Origin: Stigonema ocellatum SAG 48.90 = DSM 106950
GTDB taxonomy: Bacteria; Cyanobacteriota; Cyanobacteriia; Cyanobacteriales; Nostocaceae
Length of the DNA stretch: 63,635 nt
Assembly: GCA_016903675.1 (NCBI GenBank)
Contig: JADQBA010000043.1
Coordinates: 1 to 63,635, forward strand
Reading direction: 5' to 3'
In this document: piece by piece, positions 52,439 through 61,121 of the stretch
Position numbering within the stretch: position 1 is the first letter of the stretch
Layout: every line of letters starts with the position of its first letter
The notes under the pieces: model-generated
The model's database searches: none
Told to the model about the DNA's origin: nothing
What the model saw: the letters and a program-made list of their open reading frames with translations, nothing else
Program-made: the position numbers and the translations under genes

Positions 52439-53407
52439 GTGCAGATAACATTCTTAGGGACGAGTTCCGGTGTACCCACGCGATCGCGCAATGTTTCCAG
52501 TATTGCCTTGAGATTACCTCAACGGGCTGAGATGTGGTTATTGGACTGTGGGGAAGGGACTCAGCATCAAATTCTCCGCAGCGACCTGAAAATTAGTCAA
52601 CTTTCCCGAATTTTTATCACCCATATGCACGGAGACCACATCTTTGGCTTGATGGGTCTGCTGGCTAGTTGCGGCTTAGCTGGTAATGTGGAACGGGTTG
52701 ATATCTATGGTCCACCTGGATTAAATGAATACCTGCAAGCAGCCTCCCGTTACTCCTACACGCACTTTTCCTACCCTGTGAAAGTTCACTCTATCAGTCC
52801 TGGGGTGATTTACGAAGATGATGAGTTTATCGTTACCTGTGGTCTTTTGCATCACCGCGTTACTGCCTTTGGCTACCGTGTAGCGGAAAAAGACCGATCG
52901 GGGCGGTTTGATGTAGAAAAAGCTAAGGTTTTGCAAATTCCTCCAGGTCGCATTTACGGTCAACTCAAACGGGGTGAAACGGTGACTCTCCCTGATGGGC
53001 GAGTGATTCATGGTGCTGATTTGTGTGGACCTACGGAAATTGGACGCAAAATTGCTTATTGTACAGACACAGTTTATTGCGATGGTGCGGTGGAATTAGC
53101 GCAGGATGCAGATGTGTTAATTCACGAAGCTACCTTTGCCCACCAGGATGCCGACATGGCTTTTCAGAGGCTGCATTCCACAACCACCATGGCGGCGCAA
53201 ACAGCTTTAGTCGCTGGGGCCCATCAGCTGATTATGACTCATTTCAGTCCCCGCTATGCTCCCGGAAATACTTTGGAATTGAAGGATCTCCTTCAGGAAG
53301 CCCGTGCTATTTTTCCTAATACGGACATGGCTTATGACTTTATGTTATGGGATGTACCAAGGCGGCGGGAAAAGGAGTTAACTGAGGTGGGCTACGCATC
53401 AAAATAA
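52439..53407 (+). CDS. rnz: Ribonuclease Z
   Basis: A 322-residue protein starting at GTG 52439 (MQITFLGTSSGVPTRSRNVS). The metallo-beta-lactamase motif THMHGDHIFGL, the PGRIYGQLKRGE exosite-type segment, CTDTVYC and the AHQLIMTHFSPRY histidine are intact. It removes 3' trailers from tRNA precursors lacking encoded CCA. Length is typical of the short bacterial form. Confidence 0.96.
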   Translation: MQITFLGTSSGVPTRSRNVSSIALRLPQRAEMWLLDCGEGTQHQILRSDLKISQLSRIFITHMHGDHIFGLMGLLASCGLAGNVERVDIYGPPGLNEYLQAASRYSYTHFSYPVKVHSISPGVIYEDDEFIVTCGLLHHRVTAFGYRVAEKDRSGRFDVEKAKVLQIPPGRIYGQLKRGETVTLPDGRVIHGADLCGPTEIGRKIAYCTDTVYCDGAVELAQDADVLIHEATFAHQDADMAFQRLHSTTTMAAQTALVAGAHQLIMTHFSPRYAPGNTLELKDLLQEARAIFPNTDMAYDFMLWDVPRRREKELTEVGYASK

Positions 53408-53656
53408 TTCGTAAACTGACATCTTGCACCTTATCAATAAGGGCTGGTAGAGCTACTAGCCCTACCTACGTAATCATAAGCTTTTTGTTGCTCTAATTTT
53501 CGCAACAAGATAGTGGTGCAAGATCTGAGCCAGTAGCAGCACAAAGAAAGCTACATACCCTAAATTCATCATTCACCCCTGACAAAATGCAATAATAGCT
53601 AACAGGAAATATCACATCAGGCAACATTCTTCTTCTAGAATTGTTACGAGCGTTTA
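53408..53656. repeat. Inverted-repeat element in the spacer
   Basis: ATCTTGCACCTTATC (from 53418) is mirrored by GATAGTGGTGCAAGAT (ending 53525), with an inner AGGGCTGGTAG/CTACTAGCCCT hairpin. It looks like a small MITE or REP unit. Confidence 0.5.
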
Positions 53657-53872
53657 TTATGCTAGACGTGCCTGAGCTAAGTCACGGATTAACGTAATTC
53701 TAGAGTAAAGGTAGGTGCTAATGGTGCTAGTCTCTTCACTAGTAAGTGCTATTTTTGCGTCAAGCTGCTTTAATAATTGCTTGACCAAATCTGTATCATT
53801 GAGCTTGAGAAGAGTATTGGCTTGTGTTTGTTCAACCACAGACCAAAGATAACGTAATGTTGAAGAGTTCAT
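53657..53872 (-). CDS. Small conserved cyanobacterial protein of unknown function
   Basis: A 71-residue protein from ATG 53872 (MNSSTLRYLWSVVEQTQANT). An all-helical sequence with LNDTDLVKQLLKQLD and a C-terminal YLYSRITLIRDLAQARL. Similar short proteins are widespread in cyanobacteria as I recall, without known function. The longer frame to 53899 adds residues unlike the family. Confidence 0.65.
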   Translation of the reverse strand: MNSSTLRYLWSVVEQTQANTLLKLNDTDLVKQLLKQLDAKIALTSEETSTISTYLYSRITLIRDLAQARLA

Positions 53873-54070
53873 CGAGCATACCCCCACAGTTGTGTTCAAA
53901 ATCTAAAAAATCTTAATTTGAAAACCAATGATTTTTGTTTCTTAAACAATATTGTTTCTAATAATCGCTATTTAAATCTTTCTTTAGATTTATTTGCCTG
54001 TTATTAAAAGTTATACAAAAGTTAAAATTAACGTAAAAAGTGTCGGATAACACAATAAATGGGTTCTTGT

Positions 54071-54319
54071 TCAATTTTTGTGATCAACACAAGATTTGGG
54101 TTTTAAGGCATTCGTCAGGAGGCAGAAGTTTTGAAACCTTTGTACCATAATAATTATGGTAATTTCCGGAACTGATGAGATTGTTGTAGTTGAAGGGGAA
54201 GCGTTTTTCTTTGATCTGACAAAAGTTTCTAGCTCATCCAATTCTCCTACCTGTGGTGCAGTCTCTGAATTATAGGCATCTGGGAGCAGATATCCCACAA
54301 GTTTTATCCACGTAATCAC
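54071..54319 (-). CDS. Possible small protein coupled to the truncated Crp/Fnr gene
   Basis: An 82-codon frame starts at GTG 54319, overlapping the TAG of the gene at 54319-54708 by one base (TAGTG). The middle is acidic (GELDELETF) and then Ser/Thr-rich (ASPSTTTISSVPEI). No homologue or motif is recognised. It may be real, helped by stop-start coupling, or chance. Confidence 0.25.
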   Translation of the reverse strand: MITWIKLVGYLLPDAYNSETAPQVGELDELETFVRSKKNASPSTTTISSVPEITIIIMVQRFQNFCLLTNALKPKSCVDHKN

Positions 54320-54708
54320 TATAGATTTTTCAGAATTATGTGGTTTTTCTGGTCAAAACTAATTTTGCCTTGTCGCCGTAACTTGCCCATCAATCGTGTA
54401 ATTGTGACTCTGGTAGTGTAGCAGTAGCTAGCAAGCTCTTCATGAGTGAGGCGAACACTTAGGCGAGTTCCCTCTTCTACAGGTTGACCAATCTCTTGTG
54501 CCAAAAGCTGCAATAGATGGTGCAAGCGGTCTTGTATGCGTTGCCTACTGGAAATGACTAAAAAAGATTCTGCCTGCTTTAACCGCTGGCTAATTTTGAG
54601 GAAAAGGGTATGGCTCAGAGTCGGGGAAACTGCTATTTCTGCTAGATGAATTGACACTAACTCGGCATCTAACAGAACTGTTGCTTCGTAAATCGATAGG
54701 TCGGTCAT
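54319..54708 (-). pseudogene. N-terminally truncated Crp/Fnr-family regulator
   Basis: About 129 residues from ATG 54708; a GTG at 54744 would add 12. The end of a cNMP-binding-type domain, the dimer helix (SHTLFLKISQRLKQAESFLV) and the winged HTH (RLTHEELASYCYTTRVTITR) are present. A full Crp/Fnr protein has about 90 more N-terminal residues. The frame breaks exactly where the oppositely oriented fragment at 54744-54941 starts. It could still be expressed as an HTH-only protein. Confidence 0.65.
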
Positions 54709-54743
54709 ACTAGAGCCAAAAATTATTCCCGATCCAGTTTCCA

Positions 54744-54941
54744 CTCACTCAGGAGTTCCTCTCCCAAATGCTGGGTGTACGCCGTGCCAGTGTGACAGTG
54801 GTTGCTGGCAGGCTTCAAAAGGCGGGGCTGATCTGCTACAGTCGCGGTCAGATTACTATCCAAGATCGTCTTGGCTTAGAAGCAGCCAGCTGCGAGTGCT
54901 ATATGCTCGTCAAACAGGAGTTTGATCGCTTGCTCGGGTGA
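54744..54941 (+). pseudogene. C-terminal fragment of a second Crp/Fnr-family regulator
   Basis: The plus frame reads LTQEFLSQMLGVRRASVTVV, then AGRLQKAGLICYSRG and ASCECYMLVKQEFDRLLG, stop. This is the recognition-helix half of the Crp/Fnr type that has LGVRR in the HTH. No start or N-terminal domain is present; the frame reaches back only to the junction with the minus-strand gene. A strong terminator follows immediately. Confidence 0.7.
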
Positions 54942-54980
54942 AAACCTGACTTTTCACGGGATGTGGAAAGTCAGGTTTTT
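54941..54980 (+). terminator. Intrinsic terminator after the plus-strand Crp/Fnr fragment
   Basis: AAAACCTGACTTT and AAAGTCAGGTTTT form a 13-bp perfect stem ending in a T-run. Confidence 0.8.
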
Positions 54981-56275
54981 ATATAGAGACCATTTATTTT
55001 CTTGGGCTTTTTGCTGCTCTCAACCAGCTACTAGAGAAAAGTTTTTGGATTGAACTTGTGGCAGTGATTGTAGCTTTAGCCATCGTATTTATTTGGGCGT
55101 ATATTCTACGACGAGGAATTATTTCACCAATCCAAAATCTTAACCAGACTACTCCGATAAATTAACCATAATTCCCACTTAACCCCACCCCGCCTAAAAG
55201 TGAAAGCAGAGTCTCCCCTCCCCGCTTGTGGGTACGGACGAAACAAGCTTCACTTCCCGGAAATATCGACGGTCATAACCTCAAGCTGATATTTTGCGAG
55301 TGGGAGGGCTGGTAAGCTCAACCCTACCTACGAAATCTCTCTTTTCCCCACTCCCCACTCCCTACTCCCCACTCAAGAGTGTTTCTTGAAAGCAAGCAGA
55401 GTCAAGGCAAGGCTCTTGGGTTGCCGTTACGCTGTTAGTTCTTTTAACCTATCACGGATACCCAGTCCCCACTTTCCAGGTGACTTTACGAAATCTTTAA
55501 TTTTGAGAGTCAATAAAATAAAAAATTTTACGTTTTTTTATGCTCGCTTAAGTCAACAAATACACAACTACATCAGTTTAAACATACACCCTTAAGGGTT
55601 TTATACTGCTGGCAGGTAACTTTACTATACAAGCTTGCTCTATTTTTCCAAGTGTTACTTTAAAAAAATACTTAAAGCCTTGCTGGTTACTATTGGGCCA
55701 ATAATACTGTTGTTATGAAACAGGAGATATTAAAATTTTTGCTTTAGTCGCCTTGGCATAGTCAGCATTCAGCTATGATAGCTATCCTAAAAGTACGGAT
55801 AATATAAGTAAAGTTTTAAATTGATTATATACAAACTTAAATGTGTTAATCAACACAAAATCATACAGAAATTACTGAACATTACTCATATATAAGCTAC
55901 AGCGATCGCCACAATAACAAGTAAGCAAAATCATTGTATAAAAAGCTTACCAATTGACTAAGAAGTGGAAAATCCTTGCCTAGTAACGATATAGTAAAGA
56001 TTGGTTGAGAGGGTTGACTATCTTAATGCTGTGACTTTAGTTTGAAATGAATTAGAATAAATTTTTCACTTCTAGATTGCAAAAAGGATTACTACTTTTG
56101 GTGTATGTTGTACTAATTCGTAGTTGATGATTCGGAATTTGTAGTTATTAATACCTTAATTACGAATGACGTTAGCGTAGCGTTAGCGAGTCCTCGAGCG
56201 TCATTACGAATTATTTAGTTAAAGAAGGTTTCTCAAAATCTTGCAAATATTAGTGTTCGATGTTAGAGGATTTTG
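54981..56275. other. Long intergenic region with a membrane-protein relic
   Basis: Besides the relic at about 54990-55165, it contains GGGGAGTGGGGAGT-type repeats near 55350, a palindromic repeat (ACGAATGACGTTAGCGTAGC near 56162) and AT-rich sequence. AGAGGA just upstream of 56276 serves the next gene. No intact gene is seen. Confidence 0.5.
54990..55165 (+). pseudogene. Relic of a membrane sensor-type protein
   Basis: The frame reads LFAALNQLLEKSFWIELVAV, continues as one membrane helix ending FIWAYILRRG, then ISPIQNLNQTTPIN and a stop. The helix-to-P-I-Q-N-L transition is like the start of a HAMP region in sensor kinases. No start codon is evident. Confidence 0.4.
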
Positions 56276-58702
56276 ATGGTGACTGACACTAGTCTGGAGC
56301 ATGGTCTGAAGCAAGAGCAATTGGTTATTGCTTCTCCACAAAGCGTGGTTGACATCAGACAAATCTCTACAATTCTGCGTCGCCGACGCTTGCTAATCTT
56401 GGGTGTTTCCTGTGTAGCTATGTCGGTTACAAGCCTTTTGGCTTTAACTACAAAACCAACGTACCAGAGTTCTATGCAGATACTGGTGAGTTCCCATCTC
56501 AGTAAGGATGTACAGTCAAATAATGTTCAGGGAGGTAAAGACAGCGCCTCTGCTGACCTTAATACTGAAGTTATGGGCTACTCTACTCAGATGAAGCTGA
56601 TGCTAAGTTCTATACTGATACAGAAGGCTGTAGATTCGCTTCGTCTTAAGTATCCGGATATCACAGTAGAAGATATCAAAGGTAAAAAGGGTAAACAAGA
56701 ACCTCTAATTGTGACCAAAGTAGAAGAGGGGACAGGAGTCAATCAGGTGGAGAGCGAAGTACTTGAGGTTTCCTTCAAGGCTAACGATCCAGTAAAAGCA
56801 CAAAAAGTGCTTCAAGCCTTGCAGAAAGTCTATGAGGACTACAACGCACAGCAACAAAAACAGCGTCTTTCTCAAGGGCTTGCTTTCTTTAACGAGCGAC
56901 TGCGTAAAGTCAAAAATGACGTGATTCAAGCTGAGAAAAATTTGGAACAGTTTCGTAAGAAAAATAACTTACTTGATCCGGAGGTACAAGGGAAAATTCT
57001 TCTGGAGTCTCTTGCGGATACTAAAAAACAACTACGAATCACTCGTGCAAAGCTCCAAGATGTAAAGGCTCGTTACAATTACCTACAGAAAGAACTGGCG
57101 TCCTCAACACATAATGCGTTCATCTTCTCTTCTCTGAGTAAGTCAACCCACTACCAAAAGCTGCTTGATCAAATTCATGATACTGAATTAGCTTTGGATA
57201 GAGAGCGTCTGCGCTATACAGACGATTCCCCAGTAGTAAAAACACTAATGCAGCAACGTCAGAGTCAAATGGCTCTGTTGCGGGAAGAAGTTAAACTAAC
57301 GCTAGGAGATAAAGCTGTTCAAGGGACATCGAACACTTTCACACCACTGGCGTTCACAAAGAAGGATAGTGGCGGGGACGGGTTTTCTCAGCCTGGGGAA
57401 CTGTCCGTTGGGGAAATAGCCAAAGTTCCGGCTTCCCTTAACACCCAAGCCTCCTCTGGTACTGAGAACACAAAAGTATCTTTCATAACAGGAGAATCAC
57501 TAATCAAACAAGGGCAGATGGTTGGAGTTGACCAGAAGCTGGCGGCAGATTTAATTGATGTGGAGACAACTTCCTTCGGACTAAGTGCCAATGAAAAGAG
57601 TTTAGTGGAGTCAGAACAGCAAATTCGTTCCGAACTCAGCAAACATCATAACTTAATAGCACAGTACAAGCGTCTGTTGCCAGAGGTGGAAACTAATCGC
57701 AAAACACTTGAGCAACTTATGGCGGCGCAACGTTCTCTGGGACTCAAGATTGCTAAGGAAGGTTTTGATTGGCAAGTGTTGGAAGAACCTCACCTAGGAA
57801 TCTCTTTGGGCAGCAGCAGTTTATTATTTTTACTTGGGGGAGTAGTTATTGGACCGATTTTAGGTGTTGCGGCAGCCTTGATGGGGGAATTGTCCAATGA
57901 TGTCATCCATTGTCCAGAAGATTTACAGAAGCTGACAAACCTCCGGTTATTGGGGAAAGTACCAAAGCTACCGCAACTGCGTACGAAAAAGAGGCTTTTC
58001 AACTTGCCTTTTGGTGGTTGGCAAACCCAAGCGCAGGATTCACCAGAATCAACATCTCACCACAAGTTACTTGACATTTACTCCTTTTTGCCCAGTCACG
58101 AAACTCTGGATATAGCGTATCAAAACATTCAAATATTGGGGTCTCCCTTAGCCTGCAAGTCCTTAATGTTGACTTCAGCACTACCAGGGGAAGGCAAGTC
58201 TACCTTGGCGCTGGGACTGGCTGTTAGTGCTGCCCACATGCATCGACGGGTACTACTGATTGATGCTAACCTGCGTAACCCTAGCCTGCACACAATTCTG
58301 GAACTTTCCAACGACTGGGGGCTGTCTCTGTTATTGATAGATGAGACAAATACCCACGTTAAAGAGTGTATCCAGCCCATTCACCCTGCCATTGATGTTT
58401 TGACTGCTGGACCAACATCAGAAGATCCGGTGAAGCTGCTGAGTTCTGGGCGAATGAAAGAACTGCTTGAGTTGTTTGAGCAAACCTATGACCTAGTATT
58501 GATAGATACTCCTGCCATTCTCAAAACGGTAGATGCTAGACTCATGGCGTCCATATGCCATGGGATTGCGATGGTGGGTCGCATTGGTCAGGTCTCCCAA
58601 ACTCAACTGGCTGAAGCTACAGAAATTTTTAGCAAGAGTAAGTTGAATTTGATTGGGATCATTGCCAATGATGCCAGGGACTTTGTAACGGTCGATAGGT
58701 GA
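56276..58702 (+). CDS. Wzc-like polysaccharide co-polymerase with BY-kinase-type ATPase domain
   Basis: An 808-residue inner-membrane protein from ATG 56276. It has an N-terminal Wzz domain with a membrane helix (about 40-60: LILGVSCVAMSVTSLLAL), a long periplasmic coiled-coil region (about 180-510) and a second helix (near 515-540). The cytoplasmic ATPase has Walker A SALPGEGKST (near 635), Walker A' VLLIDANLRNP and Walker B LVLIDTP. The protein ends ANDARDFVTVDR with no C-terminal tyrosine cluster, so autophosphorylation of a Tyr tail is unlikely. It probably controls export or chain length of an exopolysaccharide. No glycosyltransferases are nearby. Confidence 0.88.
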   Translation: MVTDTSLEHGLKQEQLVIASPQSVVDIRQISTILRRRRLLILGVSCVAMSVTSLLALTTKPTYQSSMQILVSSHLSKDVQSNNVQGGKDSASADLNTEVMGYSTQMKLMLSSILIQKAVDSLRLKYPDITVEDIKGKKGKQEPLIVTKVEEGTGVNQVESEVLEVSFKANDPVKAQKVLQALQKVYEDYNAQQQKQRLSQGLAFFNERLRKVKNDVIQAEKNLEQFRKKNNLLDPEVQGKILLESLADTKKQLRITRAKLQDVKARYNYLQKELASSTHNAFIFSSLSKSTHYQKLLDQIHDTELALDRERLRYTDDSPVVKTLMQQRQSQMALLREEVKLTLGDKAVQGTSNTFTPLAFTKKDSGGDGFSQPGELSVGEIAKVPASLNTQASSGTENTKVSFITGESLIKQGQMVGVDQKLAADLIDVETTSFGLSANEKSLVESEQQIRSELSKHHNLIAQYKRLLPEVETNRKTLEQLMAAQRSLGLKIAKEGFDWQVLEEPHLGISLGSSSLLFLLGGVVIGPILGVAAALMGELSNDVIHCPEDLQKLTNLRLLGKVPKLPQLRTKKRLFNLPFGGWQTQAQDSPESTSHHKLLDIYSFLPSHETLDIAYQNIQILGSPLACKSLMLTSALPGEGKSTLALGLAVSAAHMHRRVLLIDANLRNPSLHTILELSNDWGLSLLLIDETNTHVKECIQPIHPAIDVLTAGPTSEDPVKLLSSGRMKELLELFEQTYDLVLIDTPAILKTVDARLMASICHGIAMVGRIGQVSQTQLAEATEIFSKSKLNLIGIIANDARDFVTVDR

Positions 58703-58755
58703 TAATTGGACACATCCTAATCTCGCGGAACCTTGATCGCCCTATCCCCTCCAGC

Positions 58756-58849
58756 TATAGCAATCCTATTTGAGATCTGAACAGAGGGGACTTGGGGGAC
58801 AAGGAGGACTTGGGGGAGAGGTGTTTGAATCTCATGTAGGATTGCTATA
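58756..58849. repeat. Repeat family 4, copy 4
   Basis: TATAGCAATCCTATTTGAGA and AGGATTGCTATA bound GGGGACTTGGGGGACAAGG-type units. Confidence 0.65.
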
Positions 58850-58909
58850 TATCGGAAACTATTGGGAAACCAAGCGTCGAAGATAGATAAGCCAGATTAG
58901 ACTTGCAGC

Positions 58910-60055
58910 ATGAAACTCCAACTGTTTTTCACCGCCTTATTTTCCCAGATCAAAGGACGCCATTGGTGGCTTGGTATCTTCTTATGGATTGCTTTAATTG
59001 CCCCGGCGCAAGCATCTGTAATTTTGCGCGTGGCAATTCAGAGGGGGGTTAATCAGGTTAAGGTCGGCAGTTCCACCACTGCGGTTGTCAAGGATGGTAG
59101 CGGTCGGACTTTGGGACAGTTGCCTGGGATGAGCTCCTTTTATGCCCAAGCAGTTCCAGGCGGAGTTGCTTTGGATACTTGGCGGTCTGGTTTATTTTGG
59201 ATTGAGCCAACAGGTAAGGGATTTGTTTATATTAATGAGCGGTGGTATCGGGGCAGAACCCTGGTAGTCCCTACAGAAAAAGGTATAACTGCTGTTAACT
59301 GGGTTGATTTGGAAGAATATCTCTACAGCGTCATCGGGGGCGAAATGGACACTAGATGGCCCCAAGAAGCCCTGAAAGCCCAAGCAATCACTGCGCGTAC
59401 CTTTGCCCTTTACGAGCGGGAAAGACAGCGCAATAATCCTGTTTATGATCTAGGTGCTAGCCCAGATCACTGGCAAATGTACAAAGGCGTCATTAGTGAA
59501 TCTCCTAGTACTTACGCCGCAGTGGATTCTACCACTGGTAAGGTACTCACTTACCGAAACAGGATTATTCTCTCGGTCTTCCATAATTGTTCTGGCGGAC
59601 ACACCGAAAACGTGGAGGATGTTTGGGGAAGCACCGAACCCTACCTACGTGGGGTACAAGATTTCGATCAAAATGTCAAAGAGTGCAATTGGGTGAAAAC
59701 CTTCTCTCCGACAGAAATTAGTGCCGAAATCCCTGGGATAGGCAATGTTCAGCAGATGATTCCAGATGCTTTCTCGCCCTTTGGCAGTGTGACAGCCTTG
59801 AGAATTGTTGGCGATCAGGGTACGAAGACGTTGAAAGGCGAGGAGGTGCGTACTGGGCTTAAGCTCAAGAGTACCCGCTTCACCGTCAGCAAGGCGGCAG
59901 ATGGCAGTTTTGTGCTTCAAGGGCGTGGTTGGGGTCATAGTATAGGGATGAGTCAGTGGGGGGCTTACAATCTGGCTGTGCGGGGATACAATCACCTGCA
60001 AATTTTGAATTATTATTTTCAAGGCGTAGCCCTAGCGCCAATTCAGGTGAAATAA
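58910..60055 (+). CDS. SpoIID/LytB-domain exported protein
   Basis: A 381-residue protein with a signal peptide or anchor (about 20-36: WWLGIFLWIALIAPAQAS). The SpoIID domain is clear: DLEEYLYSVIGGEM, WPQEALKAQAITARTFAL, FHNCSGGHTENVEDVWG and the end GRGWGHSIGMSQWGAYNLA. SpoIID proteins are lytic transglycosylases acting on denuded peptidoglycan; the catalytic Glu corresponds to GGEM. In cyanobacteria the role in wall remodelling or cell division is plausible but not shown. Confidence 0.92.
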   Translation: MKLQLFFTALFSQIKGRHWWLGIFLWIALIAPAQASVILRVAIQRGVNQVKVGSSTTAVVKDGSGRTLGQLPGMSSFYAQAVPGGVALDTWRSGLFWIEPTGKGFVYINERWYRGRTLVVPTEKGITAVNWVDLEEYLYSVIGGEMDTRWPQEALKAQAITARTFALYERERQRNNPVYDLGASPDHWQMYKGVISESPSTYAAVDSTTGKVLTYRNRIILSVFHNCSGGHTENVEDVWGSTEPYLRGVQDFDQNVKECNWVKTFSPTEISAEIPGIGNVQQMIPDAFSPFGSVTALRIVGDQGTKTLKGEEVRTGLKLKSTRFTVSKAADGSFVLQGRGWGHSIGMSQWGAYNLAVRGYNHLQILNYYFQGVALAPIQVK

Positions 60056-60059
60056 CAGT

Positions 60060-60105
60060 GAGGAGTGAGGAGTTAGGAGTTAGGAGTTAGGAGTTAGGAG
60101 TTATT
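60060..60105. repeat. Heptamer tandem array (TTAGGAG)n
   Basis: About five direct units shortly after the SpoIID gene stop. Confidence 0.85.
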
Positions 60106-60246
60106 AATTAACTTTTTTGCTCTTGATTCTGATGTTTATTCCTCACTCCTCACAGGAATCGAAGGCGGAAGCCCACCATTAGTTTAATTTGGGGAATCTT
60201 CATATATGGTTTAGGATCAGCTTAGGCAGTCATGGGAGTTTGAGTC

Positions 60247-60885
60247 ATGTTTGCTCTGGTGTCACCTGAGAAAATTCAGTTACCAGCTGGTGCGGTGGTG
60301 CGGTTGCCTGCGACCTGGCAAGATTACCAGAAATTGTGTCAGCATCGGGGTGATGGCTCGATTCCCCGAATTAAATATCGCACTGGAGAAGTTCTGTTAA
60401 TGTCTCCTCTTCCTAAACATGGGCGTGATGCAAGTTTGATCGCCGATATGATAAAAGTTCTCTTGGATTACACAGGGCGTGAATACGACTCCTTTACGCC
60501 AGTGACGATGGAACTGCCAGAGGAACATGGCATTGAACCCGACTATTGCTTTTATATTGACCATTGGCAAGCGGTCTCAGGCAAGGAGCTCATTGACTGG
60601 AATACCGACCCGCCTCCCGATCTGGTACTGGAAATTGATGTGACGAGTTACTCGGATGTCAATGATTACCTGCCGTATCGAGTGCCAGAAGTTTGGCTGT
60701 TCCGCAAAGACCAGTTGTTTGTTTACCAGTTGCAGGACACGGAGTATCTGATTCAGGCTTCTAGCCAGTATTTTCCAGATATCAACCTCCCGAATGTGGT
60801 TTCCCGATGTCTTCAAGTTGCTTATGAACGAAATACCAGCGCGGCGATTCGAGAACTTAAACAGCGATTGAGGGATAGGGATTGA
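60247..60885 (+). CDS. Uma2-family (DUF820) endonuclease-like protein
   Basis: A 212-residue protein. PD-(D/E)xK-fold features include IKYRTGEVLLMSPLPKHGRD, the HGIEPDYCFYID motif, and DLVLEIDVTS (a divergent E-x-D/V where E-V-x-S is usual). The family is very abundant in cyanobacteria and thought to be nuclease-like; function unknown. ATG 60247 directly follows GAGTC. It stands alone. Confidence 0.85.
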   Translation: MFALVSPEKIQLPAGAVVRLPATWQDYQKLCQHRGDGSIPRIKYRTGEVLLMSPLPKHGRDASLIADMIKVLLDYTGREYDSFTPVTMELPEEHGIEPDYCFYIDHWQAVSGKELIDWNTDPPPDLVLEIDVTSYSDVNDYLPYRVPEVWLFRKDQLFVYQLQDTEYLIQASSQYFPDINLPNVVSRCLQVAYERNTSAAIRELKQRLRDRD

Positions 60886-60930
60886 GAGGCTGCTTCGGTA
60901 AGCAATAGTGTTTGGATAAGGCAAACCTAA

Positions 60931-61104
60931 CCCGAACAGCCCCTGCCAGAGATATTAACAGAGGGATATTTAGAAATTCGCGCTGCTGAAACAGAGGAAG
61001 TCGTGACCATTATTGAGGTGCTGTCTCTAAAAAATAAACAAGTAGGAATTGGGCGATCGCAAATTAAATTTGCGATCGCCCTTGAGAAAAATGAATCCTC
61101 GTGA
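60931..61104 (+). pseudogene. Fragment of a DUF4058 gene
   Basis: The frame reads PNSPLPEI-like opening, then LTEGYLEIRAAETEEVVTII, EVLSLKNKQVG and a drift into HIP1-rich sequence before a stop. YLEIR...VVT.IE.LS..NK is the hallmark of DUF4058, whose full length is about 250 residues. Confidence 0.6.
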
Positions 61105-61121
61105 GTTTACGCTGGGGAAAG

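Noticed and set aside
55386..55595. 69-codon ORF in the 55-56 kb spacer
   Set aside because: No ribosome site, no recognised motif, AT-rich tail; likely chance.
24111..60105. Regular short repeats that could be mistaken for CRISPR arrays
   Set aside because: Units are 7-10 bp in direct tandem with no spacers, and no cas genes are present. The TPR-CHAT protein is therefore not called a Craspase component.
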